Origin: Ramazzottius varieornatus
Taxonomy: Eukaryota > Tardigrada > Eutardigrada > Parachela > Ramazzottiidae
Reading direction: 5' to 3'
DNA: 64,000 bases
Assembly (NCBI GenBank): GCA_001949185.1
Contig: BDGG01000008.1
Location: 307,648 to 371,647, forward strand
A program made the translations under genes and the position numbers. The notes beneath the pieces are model-generated. The model made no database searches, had not been told where the DNA came from, and saw only the letters and a list, made by a program, of their open reading frames with translations. Shown piece after piece: positions 21,946 to 34,257 of this stretch (position 1 is its first letter; each line of letters begins with the position of its first letter).

Positions 21946-22965
21946 ATGGGGAATTGCCTTCGACGGGGAGACGGATCCACAGAAGACTATTCTCTCCTTC
22001 ACGCGAATCCTGCAGATCAAGAGCATCAGAATGACTTAAGACAGCATCATCCTTCCTCCACGTACAGCCATTCCGTAGGATCGTCGGATACTGCGTCTTC
22101 AGACTTTCCGGACGATTTGCACCCTGTAAGTGTCAACATATTAGATACGACCTCTGTTCTTCCCGTTATTCCTGGCGTATGAGAAACATGAAAGACTATC
22201 TCCTTGGGACAGTGCTCGTCGTTCTTTCAGTGGGAAATGTTGGATGGTTATCGTAGTCTGTGGTTGACAAAAGCCACATAAAGATAGCCTGATTATGTTG
22301 CCTCACGCGATTACGTGAACTTCTCTTATATCCGTCGTTGTTTCACCGTTGCAGGATGAAGTAACGAGTCGATTTGCTTCGCTGATGGTGGATCGCCAAA
22401 TAACGGAGGAAGAACAGATGCAGAAAGCGCAACGTTTCGGCCTGATCCAGCACCTGCCATCCGGTTTGTATGATGGCGGAAAGAAAGACCGAGAGTGAGT
22501 AATGAACATCAGCATAAAGTACGCATAAACCTTGAAAGTCTCGTGACTTGCTTATCGTCACTCATGTGTCTTTTCGTATCAGGTGCCCCATTTGTATGGT
22601 GGAACTAAATTGTGGTGATCCCGTCAGGTTCTTACCCTGTATGCACGTCTATCACAAGGTATGCATAATATGTCCTGCTCGTCCAAGAAAAGATAATGCT
22701 GGATGAGATCGTTTCCTCAAGTGGCGCACGCTTTCAGCCAGAGACACTGAAAGAATCCGCCACCTGGGAGAATAAGCTTGGCGAGTTTGTTAATCCACTT
22801 AATCGAGCTTCCCTTTATTTGATAATACGAATTTTTCTTTAGGACTGTATTGATGATTGGCTCCTAAAGCATTCACTGACTTGCCCCAACTGTATGGAGC
22901 CAGTAGAATGCGCGTTGATGAATTCTTACGAAGTTGGGAATACTCCTTGGAACTTCACGTCGTAG
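21946..22965 (+). CDS. RNF11: RING-H2 E3 ubiquitin ligase RNF11
   Basis: Small membrane-attached E3 that cooperates with NEDD4-family ligases and endosomal regulators. Exons 21946-22125, 22355-22494, 22583-22658 and 22843-22965 total 519 bases (172 residues). MGNCL at the start gives an N-myristoylation Gly and adjacent Cys for palmitoylation, as in RNF11. The middle has ITEEEQMQKAQRFGLIQHLP, diagnostic of RNF11. The RING-H2 finger reads CPICMVELNCGDPVRFLPC, MHVYHKDCIDDWL and CPNCMEP with all eight ligands in order. A PPxY motif, present in vertebrate RNF11 for WW-domain binding, is not seen. Intron 3 carries a hairpin repeat. Confidence 0.95.
22706..22795 (+). repeat. intronic hairpin repeat, copy 3
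   Basis: gagatcgtttcctcaagtgg ... gcgcacgctttcag ... ctgaaagaatccgccacctgg, with tggcgag at its end. In RNF11 intron 3. Confidence 0.8.
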
Positions 22966-23437
22966 TCGCCCTCGCTCGATAGCTGTCCCGGTAATCTCGG
23001 ACGACGATAGTCTTATGTACTCCGGTTATGTTTTTCCGTTGGTGATATCAGCAGAGGGTTTCGCTGACTTGGTTCTTCTTCGTGATATGCCCAGGTTTGT
23101 CTGGGTTGGTCCGAGTACGCGTAGAATATCATTAACGAGCTGAACTTTTACTTTTAGTTTTTTTCCCAGCTCTGAAAAACCGATCTCAATCGAACTTGAT
23201 ACGTCATAGAATCTTTTACGGCTTTTATCTCCAACAAACTTTGAATTAACTCACTTCTGTATATACAGTCATAAATTCAAACGATGAATCTCGATAAATC
23301 ACGTTTCACGGAAGGTTCCGTCGTGGAACGGAAGTTCTTCCATTCAGCGGATTCGCTCAATCTTGTTATCATAATTCACTACGTAAGTTTCAGTGTGTTT
23401 CCTTCCAGCTACATGTATGTAATTCCAAGCTTTTTTT

Positions 23438-23737
23438 TCTGTAGTTTCAGATATTGGAAGGACCTAAAAGGTACCTTAGAAGTTCCGGTGCGGCAGAGGC
23501 TCAGAGCCTGTGAACCCTTCACTAACTTTGACACCGACGTTTCCGATCGTTCCCACCGGAAGGCTACGAAACAACCAGAGGTTGGCAGGAGCTTCAGAAT
23601 GGCAAGCAGAATTTCGCTGTTTTTCCCTCTGAAAAATTCTCAGTTAAAAGTTTCGCTGATGAAATTGCCATGCTAATGCCGAAGGCGTCATTAGACACAG
23701 TGTGTCTACGATTGCCTAATGTGCTCAAAAACAAATA
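23438..23737 (+). pseudogene. decayed coding stretch abutting a transposon
   Basis: After a plausible acceptor (tgtagtttcag, ending 23448) one frame reads YWKDLKGTLEVPVRQRL and continues to about 23550. Another frame then gives a protein-like run GYETTRGWQELQNGKQNFAV onward to NVLKNK just before the transposon. Joining the two needs a one-base frameshift near 23540-23560. If the transposon and one TA are removed, the second frame would end in TAA exactly at the insertion point. Family unknown. It may instead be two unrelated short frames. Confidence 0.35.
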
Positions 23738-25707
23738 CAGTGTACGCCAATATGGTCGCCCGGAACTGGGCGGAGTTTTTGGGCGTTAACCACAACGCCG
23801 ACAACCAATGAACAACAGCCAACTGCTGGATTTATTTATTTTATTTTACAATGAGCAGAACACTAACAGTAAAACAGAAACGTATACCATAAAACAGGAA
23901 ATCTCATGAGGTGAAACATGAAAGACAACCGAAAATGAAATTATGAGTTCAGTAAGGGATGCGAGCACCGGAGTTGTTGATACACTCAGTCATTCTGCTG
24001 TACATCGAGCTCACCAGGTTGCTGCAGTACTCGGGAGTAACAATTACCTTCCATGCTTCCTGAATTAGAGTGTCAAGCTCCTCAAGATCTTTCGGTCTTC
24101 GATCGCAGATATACATATTCATTTTTCCCCAGACATTCTCGATGACGTTGAGGTCTGGCGATCTAGACGGCCATGTCAACACCTAAAAGAAGTACGAAAA
24201 ATTTGTGTACTTATGTTTATCCAAAAACAAGATATATTGTGTAACATGGGCGTATCAGATAAAAAGCACTATTGTTTTACGAGAAACAAACTTTGAATGA
24301 GTCCGCTCATCCGCCTTCGCGCCTAACACCCTTCCGCAACGTTTTCGCTCGATTCAACAACCGATTGGTCTGCTCTAGTAAATTTAAAAATTGAAAACAG
24401 AAATATTGAAATACTGTTCAATAAAAAGCGTACTTCTATTTCTTCTCGCCAGAAAAATTGACCCATCCGTCTAGAGGTGTGCACTGGACACTTGTCTTGC
24501 TGGAACACCAAATCCCGACCATGCTTCTCAAGATACGGAAGTAGTCGCTCGAACAAAACTTCTTCGTAGGCGCCCGAATCTATTCGACCGTCAACTCGAA
24601 ATAACGCTACAGGTCCACATGCTGTGATGGCGCCCCACAACATTATCCCGCCTTTAATGCGCGTAGCTACGGCGACTTGCAAGTCTTTATCGTGACGGTT
24701 TTCCTCTTTCAAGTACCAGCACTACAACGATAAGTGATAAGTATATCGAATTTATCAGATTCATTAAACGCGTTAACGTGTTAAGTTTAACAGGTACCTT
24801 GCGTTTTCGACGAAAGCCTTAAACAATTGACCAAGCAATTGAAAAATGGTTCCGAATGACAAACTTGCTTCTCGAAGATCTTAATATTTCGAGAGCAGAG
24901 ATTCATGAATTTAGAAGGTTAAACGAACTGATTTTCAGAAGGTTAATATTATTTACCTCGATCTTACCACCGTGCAAGTTGAAACGAACTTCGTCACTAA
25001 AAGCCACATCATGGAACAGGGTGGGGTTTTCCAGGAGTTGTTCACGCTGGAACAGGCACCAGAACACCCGGTTGTCTTTGTGCTCCTGGGTTAACTCGTC
25101 GAGAACAGCTTTGGATCAACGAGTCTTAAGCTCGCGAAGCCGATTCAGCAACGTCCGGTGGGCGAGTCCAGCTTCGACGGCGATCTTGGCCGCACTCAGC
25201 TCCCGCTTTGCCTGAACGAGCCCAAGCATTTCGGCGTCCTGCTCCCCGCTCGTGATACGAGGTTATCCCTTAGGTTTCACCACTTTCCGCTTCTTAGTTT
25301 CGGGATCATAATTCTCGATGACGTTCTTCACCCACTTGTGGTCTTTTCCCATCACACGCCCAACAGCACTGAGATTCTTGTTTTTCTCTGAAAACAACTT
25401 GAAAACAACGCTGACAAGGGTTGGGTCCACTGGGATACCACGAACCATCTTGAATTCACGAGAAGATATCAGAATTTGCGACCGAAAGGATCTGGAGCTG
25501 AAAGGATCGCTCGGTAATACAGCTCAGTATATCGCATTAGCGGCTGTTGCGCAACAGGTTCATTAGCAATCAGCTGTGCCTGTTTACGTTTAATCAACCA
25601 TGTCTAATCAACCAGATCGCTTTTCCTGGTTTTTAACTGGTCGTCTCCGGCTTGGCTGACGCCCAAAAACTCCGCCCAGTTTCGGGTGACTATATTGGCG
25701 TACAGTG
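23738..25707 (-). mobile_element. Tc1/mariner-type DNA transposon, 1970 bp, TA target duplication
   Basis: The ends are inverse copies: left cagtgtacgccaatatgg and right (reverse complement) cactgtacgccaatatag. Both continue as gggcggagtttttgggcgt, so the inverted repeats exceed 50 bp. TA flanks both ends (23736-23737 and 25708-25709). A split, disabled transposase lies inside on the minus strand. Confidence 0.92.
23949..25448 (-). pseudogene. Tc1-type transposase with two introns and two nonsense codons
   Basis: Cuts and pastes the element via its DDE catalytic domain. Exons are 25448-24957, 24721-24434 and 24182-23949; both joins keep frame. Exon 1 carries the HTH N-terminus (VGRVMGKDHKWVKNVI) and the first Asp (FSDEVRFNLHGG). 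Exon 2 has the second Asp (VFQQDKCPVHTS). Exon 3 has PSRSPDLNVIENVWGKM with the final acidic residue (DD34E-like). Exon 1 is interrupted in frame by TAA after VVKPKG and by TGA after RELKTR, so this copy cannot make full-length protein. Introns are unusual for Tc1 elements. Confidence 0.85.
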
Positions 25708-28076
25708 TAACTGACCCGAAATTTGACGACCGGCTTTGTTTCGCTCTGTTTTGCAAATCGAAGAAGAATTCATGATCCGATGTTTTTCTCTCTTGCAGGA
25801 AGCTCACCCGGTGCGGGTTGAACCGTGTCAGAAACTTCGTCGGAACGACGACAGGTCTACAAGTCAACATGACGCCATCTGGAGATGTGCTTGATGGATC
25901 TGAGAACAATGCGCCAGATGTCATAGCAGATGCACAGCAGCAAGACGACGACAAGTTCCTCGAAAAATAACTCTTGCAAGTGAAGCGTTCCTTTTTGGTA
26001 GCCCTACTCTCGAACAAGCGGAGCCCAGGTAAGCACAAAGGTTCGATGAGAGCATCAGAGGCCCGAGGAGCTCGACAGCACACTGCTGTCACAGCTGAGT
26101 TGCCTGAGCAGGTACCCTACCCGACTTGATACCCACATGATTTGGATCCTAAGAACGATTTTGGTGGCCTATTTTCCCAGGAGCATACGGCTGGATACTT
26201 CGTGTTTCTCTTCGGTGCACCCAACGCGACGTTCACATACGTGAGAGTTCCCTGAGACGGTCTGCTGTACGAGGTAATGAGAACAGTTTTCTAATTGTGC
26301 GGGAAAGTTCATATCATATTCCCGACGGCACATTGTATACAGGTGCGTTATCATGCGTTGGTCAGGGAAGAAGACGTGCCGAAATCGTTGATCATAATGT
26401 TTACGAGCTCGTCATAATTCACATCAACTTCGGTTGCCCTCTGACCGCGCGGCAGACGAGTCTGGTCTGATGTGGTATGCCCGCTTTTTACAGTGATCAC
26501 TGATGCACGATCCGAATCTTACCATGAATTCCTTAGATGACAGTGACAAATTTAGAAGAAGCTTACCTGCCGAGGGGCGAGAGACCATATTACCAGCATA
26601 TTTTCACAGTAATCAGTCTCGCTCCATAGACGATTTTCCTCGCTTGTATAAACTATGGCGGCATCACTCATGCCGAACCACAATATCACCGCTTCTCCTG
26701 AGCATAACTTACACGCTTGTGTTGCACCAGATGTCCTTTTTCTTATTGAAGAGCTACACTGCCGTACTGTCCCGTAAAAAAATTGTTGCTCAATATTATT
26801 CGACGTCTCAAAATTTCATGAAGGTATTAGATTCTATACTGAGCGTTGGAGGCTCTCGCACCTTCCAAGTCTGACTGTTGGAAGGTGTGAGAATCTTGAC
26901 GAATCAAGAGATTTTCAACCGGGAACTCGGAAACGTGGACCAAGATTTGGGCGGGTGCAGACCAAAGAAGCAGCAAGACATCACATACTAACATTCATGA
27001 CATACTGATACAATATACACCAGCCTAGTCCTTTTGGTTGATCGAAGATCGTTGATTCGCTGCACCGGTTGCAGTGTGAAGTTTCTTAGTTTTTTTGTCG
27101 AGGTTTCTTTGTCAGATCTGTCCTGTTGCACTCCAATGCGTTTGATACCGCTCGTTAACGTTCGACTTTGGCATCCGCGGCACCATCCTGGTCGAATCGG
27201 CTAATCGGGAAAGCGGAAGGAACTTTGAGGCGGCTGAGGGGCTCCGTGTTCTGGACATTTCGGGTTATGCCAAGCGACTTACTGGTAAGGCTTCAGAAGA
27301 GCTGAGTTCAGATGGAGCGGTGTACTGTCCTGTCCCTAGAGAAGGCAAATCTTCTACCCAGCAGCATGGTCGGTGAAACTTGACGGATCTACAAGCTTTG
27401 ATCAGTGTTTGGAAAGTGAAAGCCACTGGACAGCACTTTGCCTTCCGGGCAGATCACGATCGTAGACGCGGAATGTCAAAATTTAATTACGCGGTGAGTC
27501 TTTGAGAAATTCCGTGCAAGCTCTTATATCGGCTATCTTAAAATGTCAGTCGTTTTCGTTTCCCGTTTGCAGTGACAGTCAAGAAAACAAGACCGAACCC
27601 ATCTTATTCCAGCTTAGAACCAGCAGGAAGTCCCCCAAGGACCGTAATTGTACTCCGGCTTGCCTTGGATCATGAAGTGACTATTCCTAATGGTAGTCTG
27701 ATTTTGGTGTGGAATCGATGTGGATAGCTTTGCCGTGACTCGTTGCTGTTCGTAGGCATTTCTTTGGCGACATTGCCTGTACCCTTGATGCAGGCACCAC
27801 CTCCGACGTGGCGAAGTAAACCGGATTTGTTGATGAGGCGGCTACAGCCCTACCGCCACCACCATCACGAGATGTGCATCTGTGCCTACTACCCAGCAAT
27901 GTCGTATCTGTATGATCCAGTTTGCCGGCCGGCCTTTCTCTCTCATGCATAAAATCAAAACCTGTTGACAAGCATAATACCTGTATAGAGCCATAGACCA
28001 GGATGTGTTATTAAAGTTTGAACATCAGTTGGCATATCTTTCTGCTTCTAGCCACGACGAACCTTTTCCCCCGAAC
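25708..28076. other. gene-poor region right of the transposon
   Basis: After an acceptor-like tctcttgcag (25798) one plus-strand frame is open to a TAA at about 25970 and ends in an acidic, Gln-rich run (AQQQDDDKFLEK). Another open frame runs about 25972-26110 (LLQVKRSFLVALL). Either could be a terminal exon of a gene split by the transposon, but I cannot join them. The remainder to 28076 shows only short ORFs. Confidence 0.3.
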
Positions 28077-28649
28077 TTAGGCCGAACAGCCCGAAGACGA
28101 AATCTTCTCCTCCAGAAACCCACCCGGATCAACTGACGCATCTTCTTCCGGAACAACTTTAAGCCATCCAGAATCGATCCTGTCAAGTGCGGAGAAAACT
28201 GAGGTGAGCTTTTCGAGGTGATCATCAATAAAACGAAGAATCATAGTTTTCTGAGAATCTTCCCTGTTCGATGACGCTAGCTCCAGAGAACTTCCAGTTC
28301 GAAAGAGGTCTGAGAAACTTTTTTTCGGAGTACGGTCTGGCTCATGCAAAAGCGGGAAATAGTTAATTTGGGGTTCTGGAAAGTTTACCCAATCTAAACT
28401 TTTTGTCACCTGCCTCTCGAGACTCTTGTATCTCTTCGTAACGCTTCTCCCACTTTCCTATGGTGAGTCTGTGGAGCGGAAAAAGAATGCGGGCTATCTC
28501 TGTATTGTTCGTTTAGTGGTGTTTGGGACGGTTGTTCTGATTCCCTAGCATCAGAGAGTGTCGATTGCTCATTGTCATCCCCTGAGGCGGAAAGCAGAGT
28601 AGCTCTACTGGCACGATTGTTCTCTTGTTCGATTCCAGGAAGATCCCCT
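28077..28649 (-). CDS. possible two-exon gene fragment, unknown
   Basis: An open frame runs from an acceptor near 28649 to a donor at about 28411 (Gln/Ser-rich, GDLPGIEQENNRAS onward). A second exon follows from about 28311 to a TGA/TAA at 28077 and is protein-like (DDHLEKLTSVFSALDRIDSG then VVPEEDASVDPGG). The joining phase is ambiguous and I recognise no domain. It could be the 3' part of a decayed or fast-evolving gene. Confidence 0.25.
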
Positions 28650-30352
28650 CTAAAATTACGAACAATTTCAACACAACGCTACCAAAAGGGCACCTGCCCT
28701 CTTTGCACTAGTTGCACGCGAAATGCCCATCAATGCTCAACGGTCCAAAACGATGCCGCCATGACTGCGCGACTTGACAAAACATTATACGAATAGGGAA
28801 TTTTCCTAGATTGTTACTTCAACCTGCGTACGTTTTCGTTGTTTTGGCTCTGAGAGCGTGCGCCAATTAGAGAGACGATCTGCGTGAATTCATTTGTTTA
28901 TCTCCCAATTTCGGGAGATAAATTAGCGAGGTTGTATGATTGGTAGACAAGAATAACGAAGAAATCAAATTTTTAGATCAGAAAGAACACAAAAGTTGGT
29001 CGGATTTTGTTCACAAATTTTCTTGATGTAACCGTGACTAACAACGAACTCGCGCACTCAAAAAGCGTGCGACAACAGAAATTCAAACTGTGGTGTTCTT
29101 GATTTCAACTGAACGTGCCAAAGATCTGCGAACAAGACCTGACTACGACAGAAAGAAAGTTTGATACTGTGTTCCGTAAGTGAAAGTAACGTTAGAACGA
29201 TCGCGAAGAAGATACGACACCATGGCCAGCATTCACAGCTTGAGAACGTGAAGCTAGTCCGCCGCCCTTGGCCATAATCACGCAATGTCAGAACGGTTGA
29301 AAAGGACGAAATCATAGTCTAATTATCTAACTATCAACATGCTTTGACAAACTCCACATGATGAACAAACCGGTTCCGCTCCAAACGAAATAGATCTGGC
29401 AGAAGCTTTTCCTTAGTCCGATAGTAAAAATTCGCCTGTTATTTTCCTGGCCCAAAATCTCATCACGTTCTGGAATTACCTTTATATTATTTTGTGTCTC
29501 CCGCAGTAAATTTCCGCATTGAAAAAAGTTTTTCGGATCAAACCAAAAGTATTCGGAATATTTGAGGGAGTTACCAATGGGAGGATCGAATGGGTTCAGT
29601 TTGAAAGCCGCATACGAAGCTCCCACGGTGCCACGCCCATTTCTTGGTGTTGATGTTTTGTTTTGTCAAAAGAAGACTTTTGTTGGGGTGGATGACATGA
29701 CTATTTCCGGGTACGGTACGATGTAGCTGCTTGTCATGGCCTAATCTATATTGAAATGCAATTGCCGAATGCATTTTGCGCATTGAGTCTCGGCTTCTAA
29801 ACGAGTTTATCATGCAGCGAGCGAAGATGGTTCGAGGTGAGCGCGAAGACCTTCAACAAATGGCTCTTCTGTCTTGCTAGCTGACAAATTGGTCAGTCGA
29901 GGTTGCTGTTACAGCGCGAAACGGCAGTTCGTGAAGCTAGTCCTTAACCTATTGGCCGGTCGATGCCTTCTGCGTCGTATGGTTTCACAGAGGAGGTTTT
30001 AGTAATTCAAGTTCTTGACAGTGAAGAAGCCAAAAACGGCCATGATGAGCCGCAGGCCAACTCATCTGATTCTTATGCGATAGTTTACTTGTTGTTATTG
30101 CCACGTTGTTTTTCATGGTCGTTCTCAACGACTACGCTTCTTTTTTGAACTTTAACCAAGGTTGAAGTACCCTCTTTCGCGCACCGTAAAACCATTTTTC
30201 AACTTTTCCACTTCATGACCTTTCCTCACCCACCATTGTTTGTTTGATCCGAAATGCTTGTCCAACAGGTCAAGGTTTCTCTTATCGATAATCGTAGCCA
30301 AATTCATCGATGAATTTCATGCATCTAAATTGTAGGCTTCTTGAAATTTCAG
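28650..30352. other. unassigned region
   Basis: A minus-strand ORF at 29327-29626 has protein-like composition (FDPPIGNSLKYSEYFWFDPK) and a hydrophobic end, but no family match or clear splice partner. Nothing else is supported. Confidence 0.25.
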
Positions 30353-30699
30353 GTTGCTTCGGAGCTCCAACAAATCTTCCCGGACGGTGGCAGCAAAGTC
30401 TCCTTGGACCACGAATACACTTCTTTCAAGGTAAGCCCAGTCTGAAAGCCTAGGGGAACAAGGTGAGACGTCGGCAGAGGACTGACCATGACCGTTTCCC
30501 CAAGTGGCGCACTCGTTCCGCTTTTAACAATGGAGATGTGCGCCACTGGAGATAAAGATCGCATTCAGTTCAAGTGCCGCTTTCCCAGGTAGATCCGGGA
30601 AGAAAGATACATATTGTGACAGGTGTCATCGAGATAAGGAATGACACCGTAAACGAGGGCAAGTTGATGGGGCAATCTAGATCGCTTAATAGAATATAA
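30353..30699 (+). CDS. two coherent exons of a small unrecognised gene (5' end unresolved)
   Basis: Exon 30353-30430 (acceptor gaaatttcag, donor gtaagc) encodes VASELQQIFPDGGSKVSLDH and six more residues. Exon 30589-30699 (acceptor tttcccag) encodes VDPGRKIHIVTGVIEIRND and continues to TAA. Both are phase 0 and the intron between them contains a hairpin-repeat copy. A candidate first exon, ATGCAGCGAGCGAAG at 29813, ends in phase 1 and does not connect directly. No family recognised. Confidence 0.35.
30488..30562 (+). repeat. intronic hairpin repeat, copy 4
   Basis: accgtttccccaagtggcgc ... gatgtgcgccactgg. Between the two small-gene exons at 30353-30699. Confidence 0.8.
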
Positions 30700-33600
30700 T
30701 GGACGGTACGGGAATTCTGGCGGCGCCGTATGCTAATGTGCACTGATACATTTCTCCGGCAGGGGATTAAGACGGCGCAGCCAGGTAGCTAATGCTCATT
30801 TAATTAGTTCTCCTTGAACGACCTTGTCTTCGACGAGGAAGATGGGAGACAAAGACAGTTACGATGTCGTAAATGAGAATAACTGGAACAACTAGACCAA
30901 CCGTAATGGGAATTGTATGCAAATTGACGACGTGATTGCTACCATCTGCAAGAAAAGTCCTTTGTGTTGCGAAAAACACCGTAGAAAGAAATGATACCGC
31001 CTTCTTTGGCAATCATGCCTGGTCGGACGACAAACGCCAGACCTCGTTGGCCTTGTCTTCCAAGGAAGATTTATGGTGATAGTAGCTAAAGGCGTAATTA
31101 TAGGGTTTGGGAAGAAAGTTGAGGCGAAACGACAAGAGCTAAAAGTGGTCACTTGTCATACCAGTTGTGATCGGTGACAAGTTGGACCTCCTCAGGCTAT
31201 GGTCAAGCTATAAGATTGTCATATTCAAAAGTCGGCTATGCCCAGCCGCCGCATATTTGATCCACAGGGTCAAGAATTCCACAGTGTCTCTTCCTAATAA
31301 AGAGATTCGTCGCATTGTAGTTTGGTTAGACAAGAAAAGCTGCGGGAGTTATCTCGGGTAAGGTATTCTGCCGGTTCTTCAAGGTAAAAATGACTGGCAG
31401 TTGCATCTGGTGCCCAGTTAGGGTTCGTTGCACTTTAGAGAAATTTGACAGCCTTGGAAAACTGCCGGAAGACTTGCAGCTGTGAGGTCGAACTGCGATT
31501 GTGTTGTTCTTGACAAATCATCCTAGGTTCAGGCAAAGTCTCAGACGCAGTGAGACAGTCACTGTTGCTCGGTTGAAATAGTCAGCGGGCTGAGGAGCCC
31601 ACAGAGTTCGCCCGCTCGTCGAGCACGAACCAGGATACAGGGTAAACATGTCGTGGGTTCTCGCAAAGTCCGCCCACGGAACAAGTTTGAATATTCGTAA
31701 CGTGATAAGAAATGCCATTTGGAAAACTTGGAGCTTAAGCACGAACTTGTTGCGGACCTAAACTCGGTCTAAATGGTCTGCTAAACGTTACGCAGAGCTT
31801 CTGCATGCATAAGCGAGCGATATTTCATACGGTTCATGGTCAGGTGTGTTGTCTTGTCCGACTTGTCCGAATAGTTACTCTTTGTCGTGTTGACGTGCCT
31901 GTGGGCGGCGGAAATGGATTTTGTCAACCGTTATTGACCCTTACCGTTAACCATGCGGAATATTCGACCTGTGGAGTACATCGATCGAAGAAAGGTCCCC
32001 GAAATTTTCGCTACGAAATTGTTCTTGCGTCAGTAGAGGAAAGTTGAAACGTGGGGGAACACCGTCATGATACAGTATGACACATTCCATCAAGGTAGAA
32101 TATTCAGGGTTTAATATACGCTTGTGTGTAGTACCAGTTTTTAATCAGAAGTAGTTGGAAGAAAGGACCTAAGGAATTTATAAGAAGGATGGAAAGTGAC
32201 ATTAGTCGATAGCCAATCACGTTAGGTTGCTTTGATCTGCATGCCTGAGTGCATCATCTGATTTGTGCGCCACGTCGCGCTCCAGCGCCCTTCTTGATCA
32301 TCTTTTGCTGTTTACTATCCTTGCCGCCCTTAAACCGTCAATTGGCCGCCAGGCATCATATACCGTCGTCGCGATACATAATAGGCCTGATTGCAACAAT
32401 AACTTGCCAGATATGATTTTTCAATAGAGCCTTCCTTCAAACCCAAGACATTCCCAGGCTTTTTAATTCTCTTTTGTATAGGAAGATAGATTCTTCGGCC
32501 GGCAGTTCCTTCTTCCTATGCGGGAAAAGATAGATCATTGGGGTATTCAGTGTCCACACAATTTATCTTATCTCGAGCGTATTGTGGCCTTTGACGGCAG
32601 TACAGCCTCTTGACATTTGGGCTGAATAGCTGGAAGAGCATATTTCACATAGTAGGTCCCATACAATCGTTTCATAAAGGAGGAAGAGATTTGCTTGTTA
32701 ACAAACGTCCCAGGTAAAGGCAATAATGTGTTTGCAGCCACCATTGTGTATCCGTCCCCTCTTTGAACCAGTTTCATTTGTACCGGCCATGGTGATGCTC
32801 TCGTTCCCAGAATTAAAGATGCCCCCAATGGGGCTATCTTAATTATCACACGAAATGTCGGGTCAAACACCTCCTTCCCCCAATTGACAAATTCCGGCAT
32901 GTCTCGTCACGAACCTCTTACTGACACTTATCAAACCATGAAACCATTATTTTCACAGTATGGTTTCACTGGATCTAGACTAGTACACGTCCCCCAAACT
33001 GAAAAAAGCTGGGTATGTGATGGGAAGAACTAGATGCGGCTGAACCATCGTCCTGCATACACTGACCTGTACACTTACGCTAGTGTGAAAGTATGCAGGT
33101 GCATGGAAGGTGCGCCGGTTTCGATGGGTGAACTGGCCTAAAGATCTTTGGGTTCTCTGTAGTTTTAGAGTTCTTTGCTACTGTTTCATCGATGTCCTTA
33201 CTCGTTGTTGACATCAACGGGGCAAACGTTGCGTGTTTGCGAGGTAAACTAGATTACATATGAGATCAAAGTATCCATTAAAATCAGCGATGAATGTTTT
33301 AAGTAGGAAACATGCACAGTCGATAAAAAGATATGGTGAACGTATGTTGGAACGGTAAACAACATCTCAGAGAGTATGTGAAGGGTGGAAGGCGATGGCC
33401 TTGCGAAGGTTTTTATTTTTTCTCGGGCAAATTACAGATTAGGCCTTTGCCATGCATGCAATTACGGTCATAATTTGGAGCGTTTTCCAGCGATATTGTT
33501 GGGTAGTGCGGTCCGTGCTTGAGCGACTTTGCCTGCGCATAAGCAACCAAGAGTGGAGAATTTTCTTAAAGATCCTCTTAGCTAAATTAGTCATGCAGTT

Positions 33601-34257
33601 CAGCGCACCAGTATCTGCTGCCACGGTGCTTTCAAAATACGTATGCGACAGGTGTAGTGAACCATTTCACCTTGGCGATCTGGCGCTCGCATATACTCCA
33701 CGAACGATTTCAACACAAAACCGGCACTGCCATTAAGTTTTTTTACGATACAATATTTCTTTCCTCAAGACAGAAGCCTTCGTACTTTGGCCGTAGTCCG
33801 AACTTTAACTCGCACAAAGTTATTTTCCGGAAGAACTAAACTTCCTCCTTCCATGCTATACGTACTCTATATGAGAGGGCGTATAGTGACCAGTGGTCAC
33901 TTTGTGTTCCGCCCCCTTTCGTGCAGGGAAATCAGGGAGACTGCCACCGACTGCGCTAATTGTCCCGTTCACCTTGTCTGCCACCACTAGTAAACCTCCC
34001 GAGAAATAATTACTGTTTAGTATGTCTGAGCATACTGTCCGTCGGATGATTGTTTAATAGCTGCGGAACGCACCTCTTGTCATTTCGAACCATCAGCTCT
34101 GACACTACCGATACTCCTGATCTTTACCGAACTGTAAACTTTGGAATCTGTCGCAACCCGCTGTTGCTCCTCGATCTGTTAACCTATCAGTTCCTTGCGA
34201 GCTACCACGTACTGTGACGACCTTTTCCTCAGTGTGATATATATGAATACTTTACAG
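30700..34257. other. long gene-poor region upstream of the knirps-like gene
   Basis: Holds copy 2 of the 199-bp repeat. A 110-codon minus ORF at 32568-32900 (MPEFVNWGKEVFDPTFRVII onward) is intact and starts with ATG but matches nothing I know. Regulatory DNA and a 5' UTR exon of the downstream developmental gene are likely here: an acceptor (actttacag) directly precedes its first coding ATG. Confidence 0.35.
30996..31194 (+). repeat. 199-bp dispersed repeat, copy 2
   Basis: Same orientation and length as 8106-8304 with one visible substitution. Flanking sequences differ and I see no target-site duplication. Confidence 0.9.
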
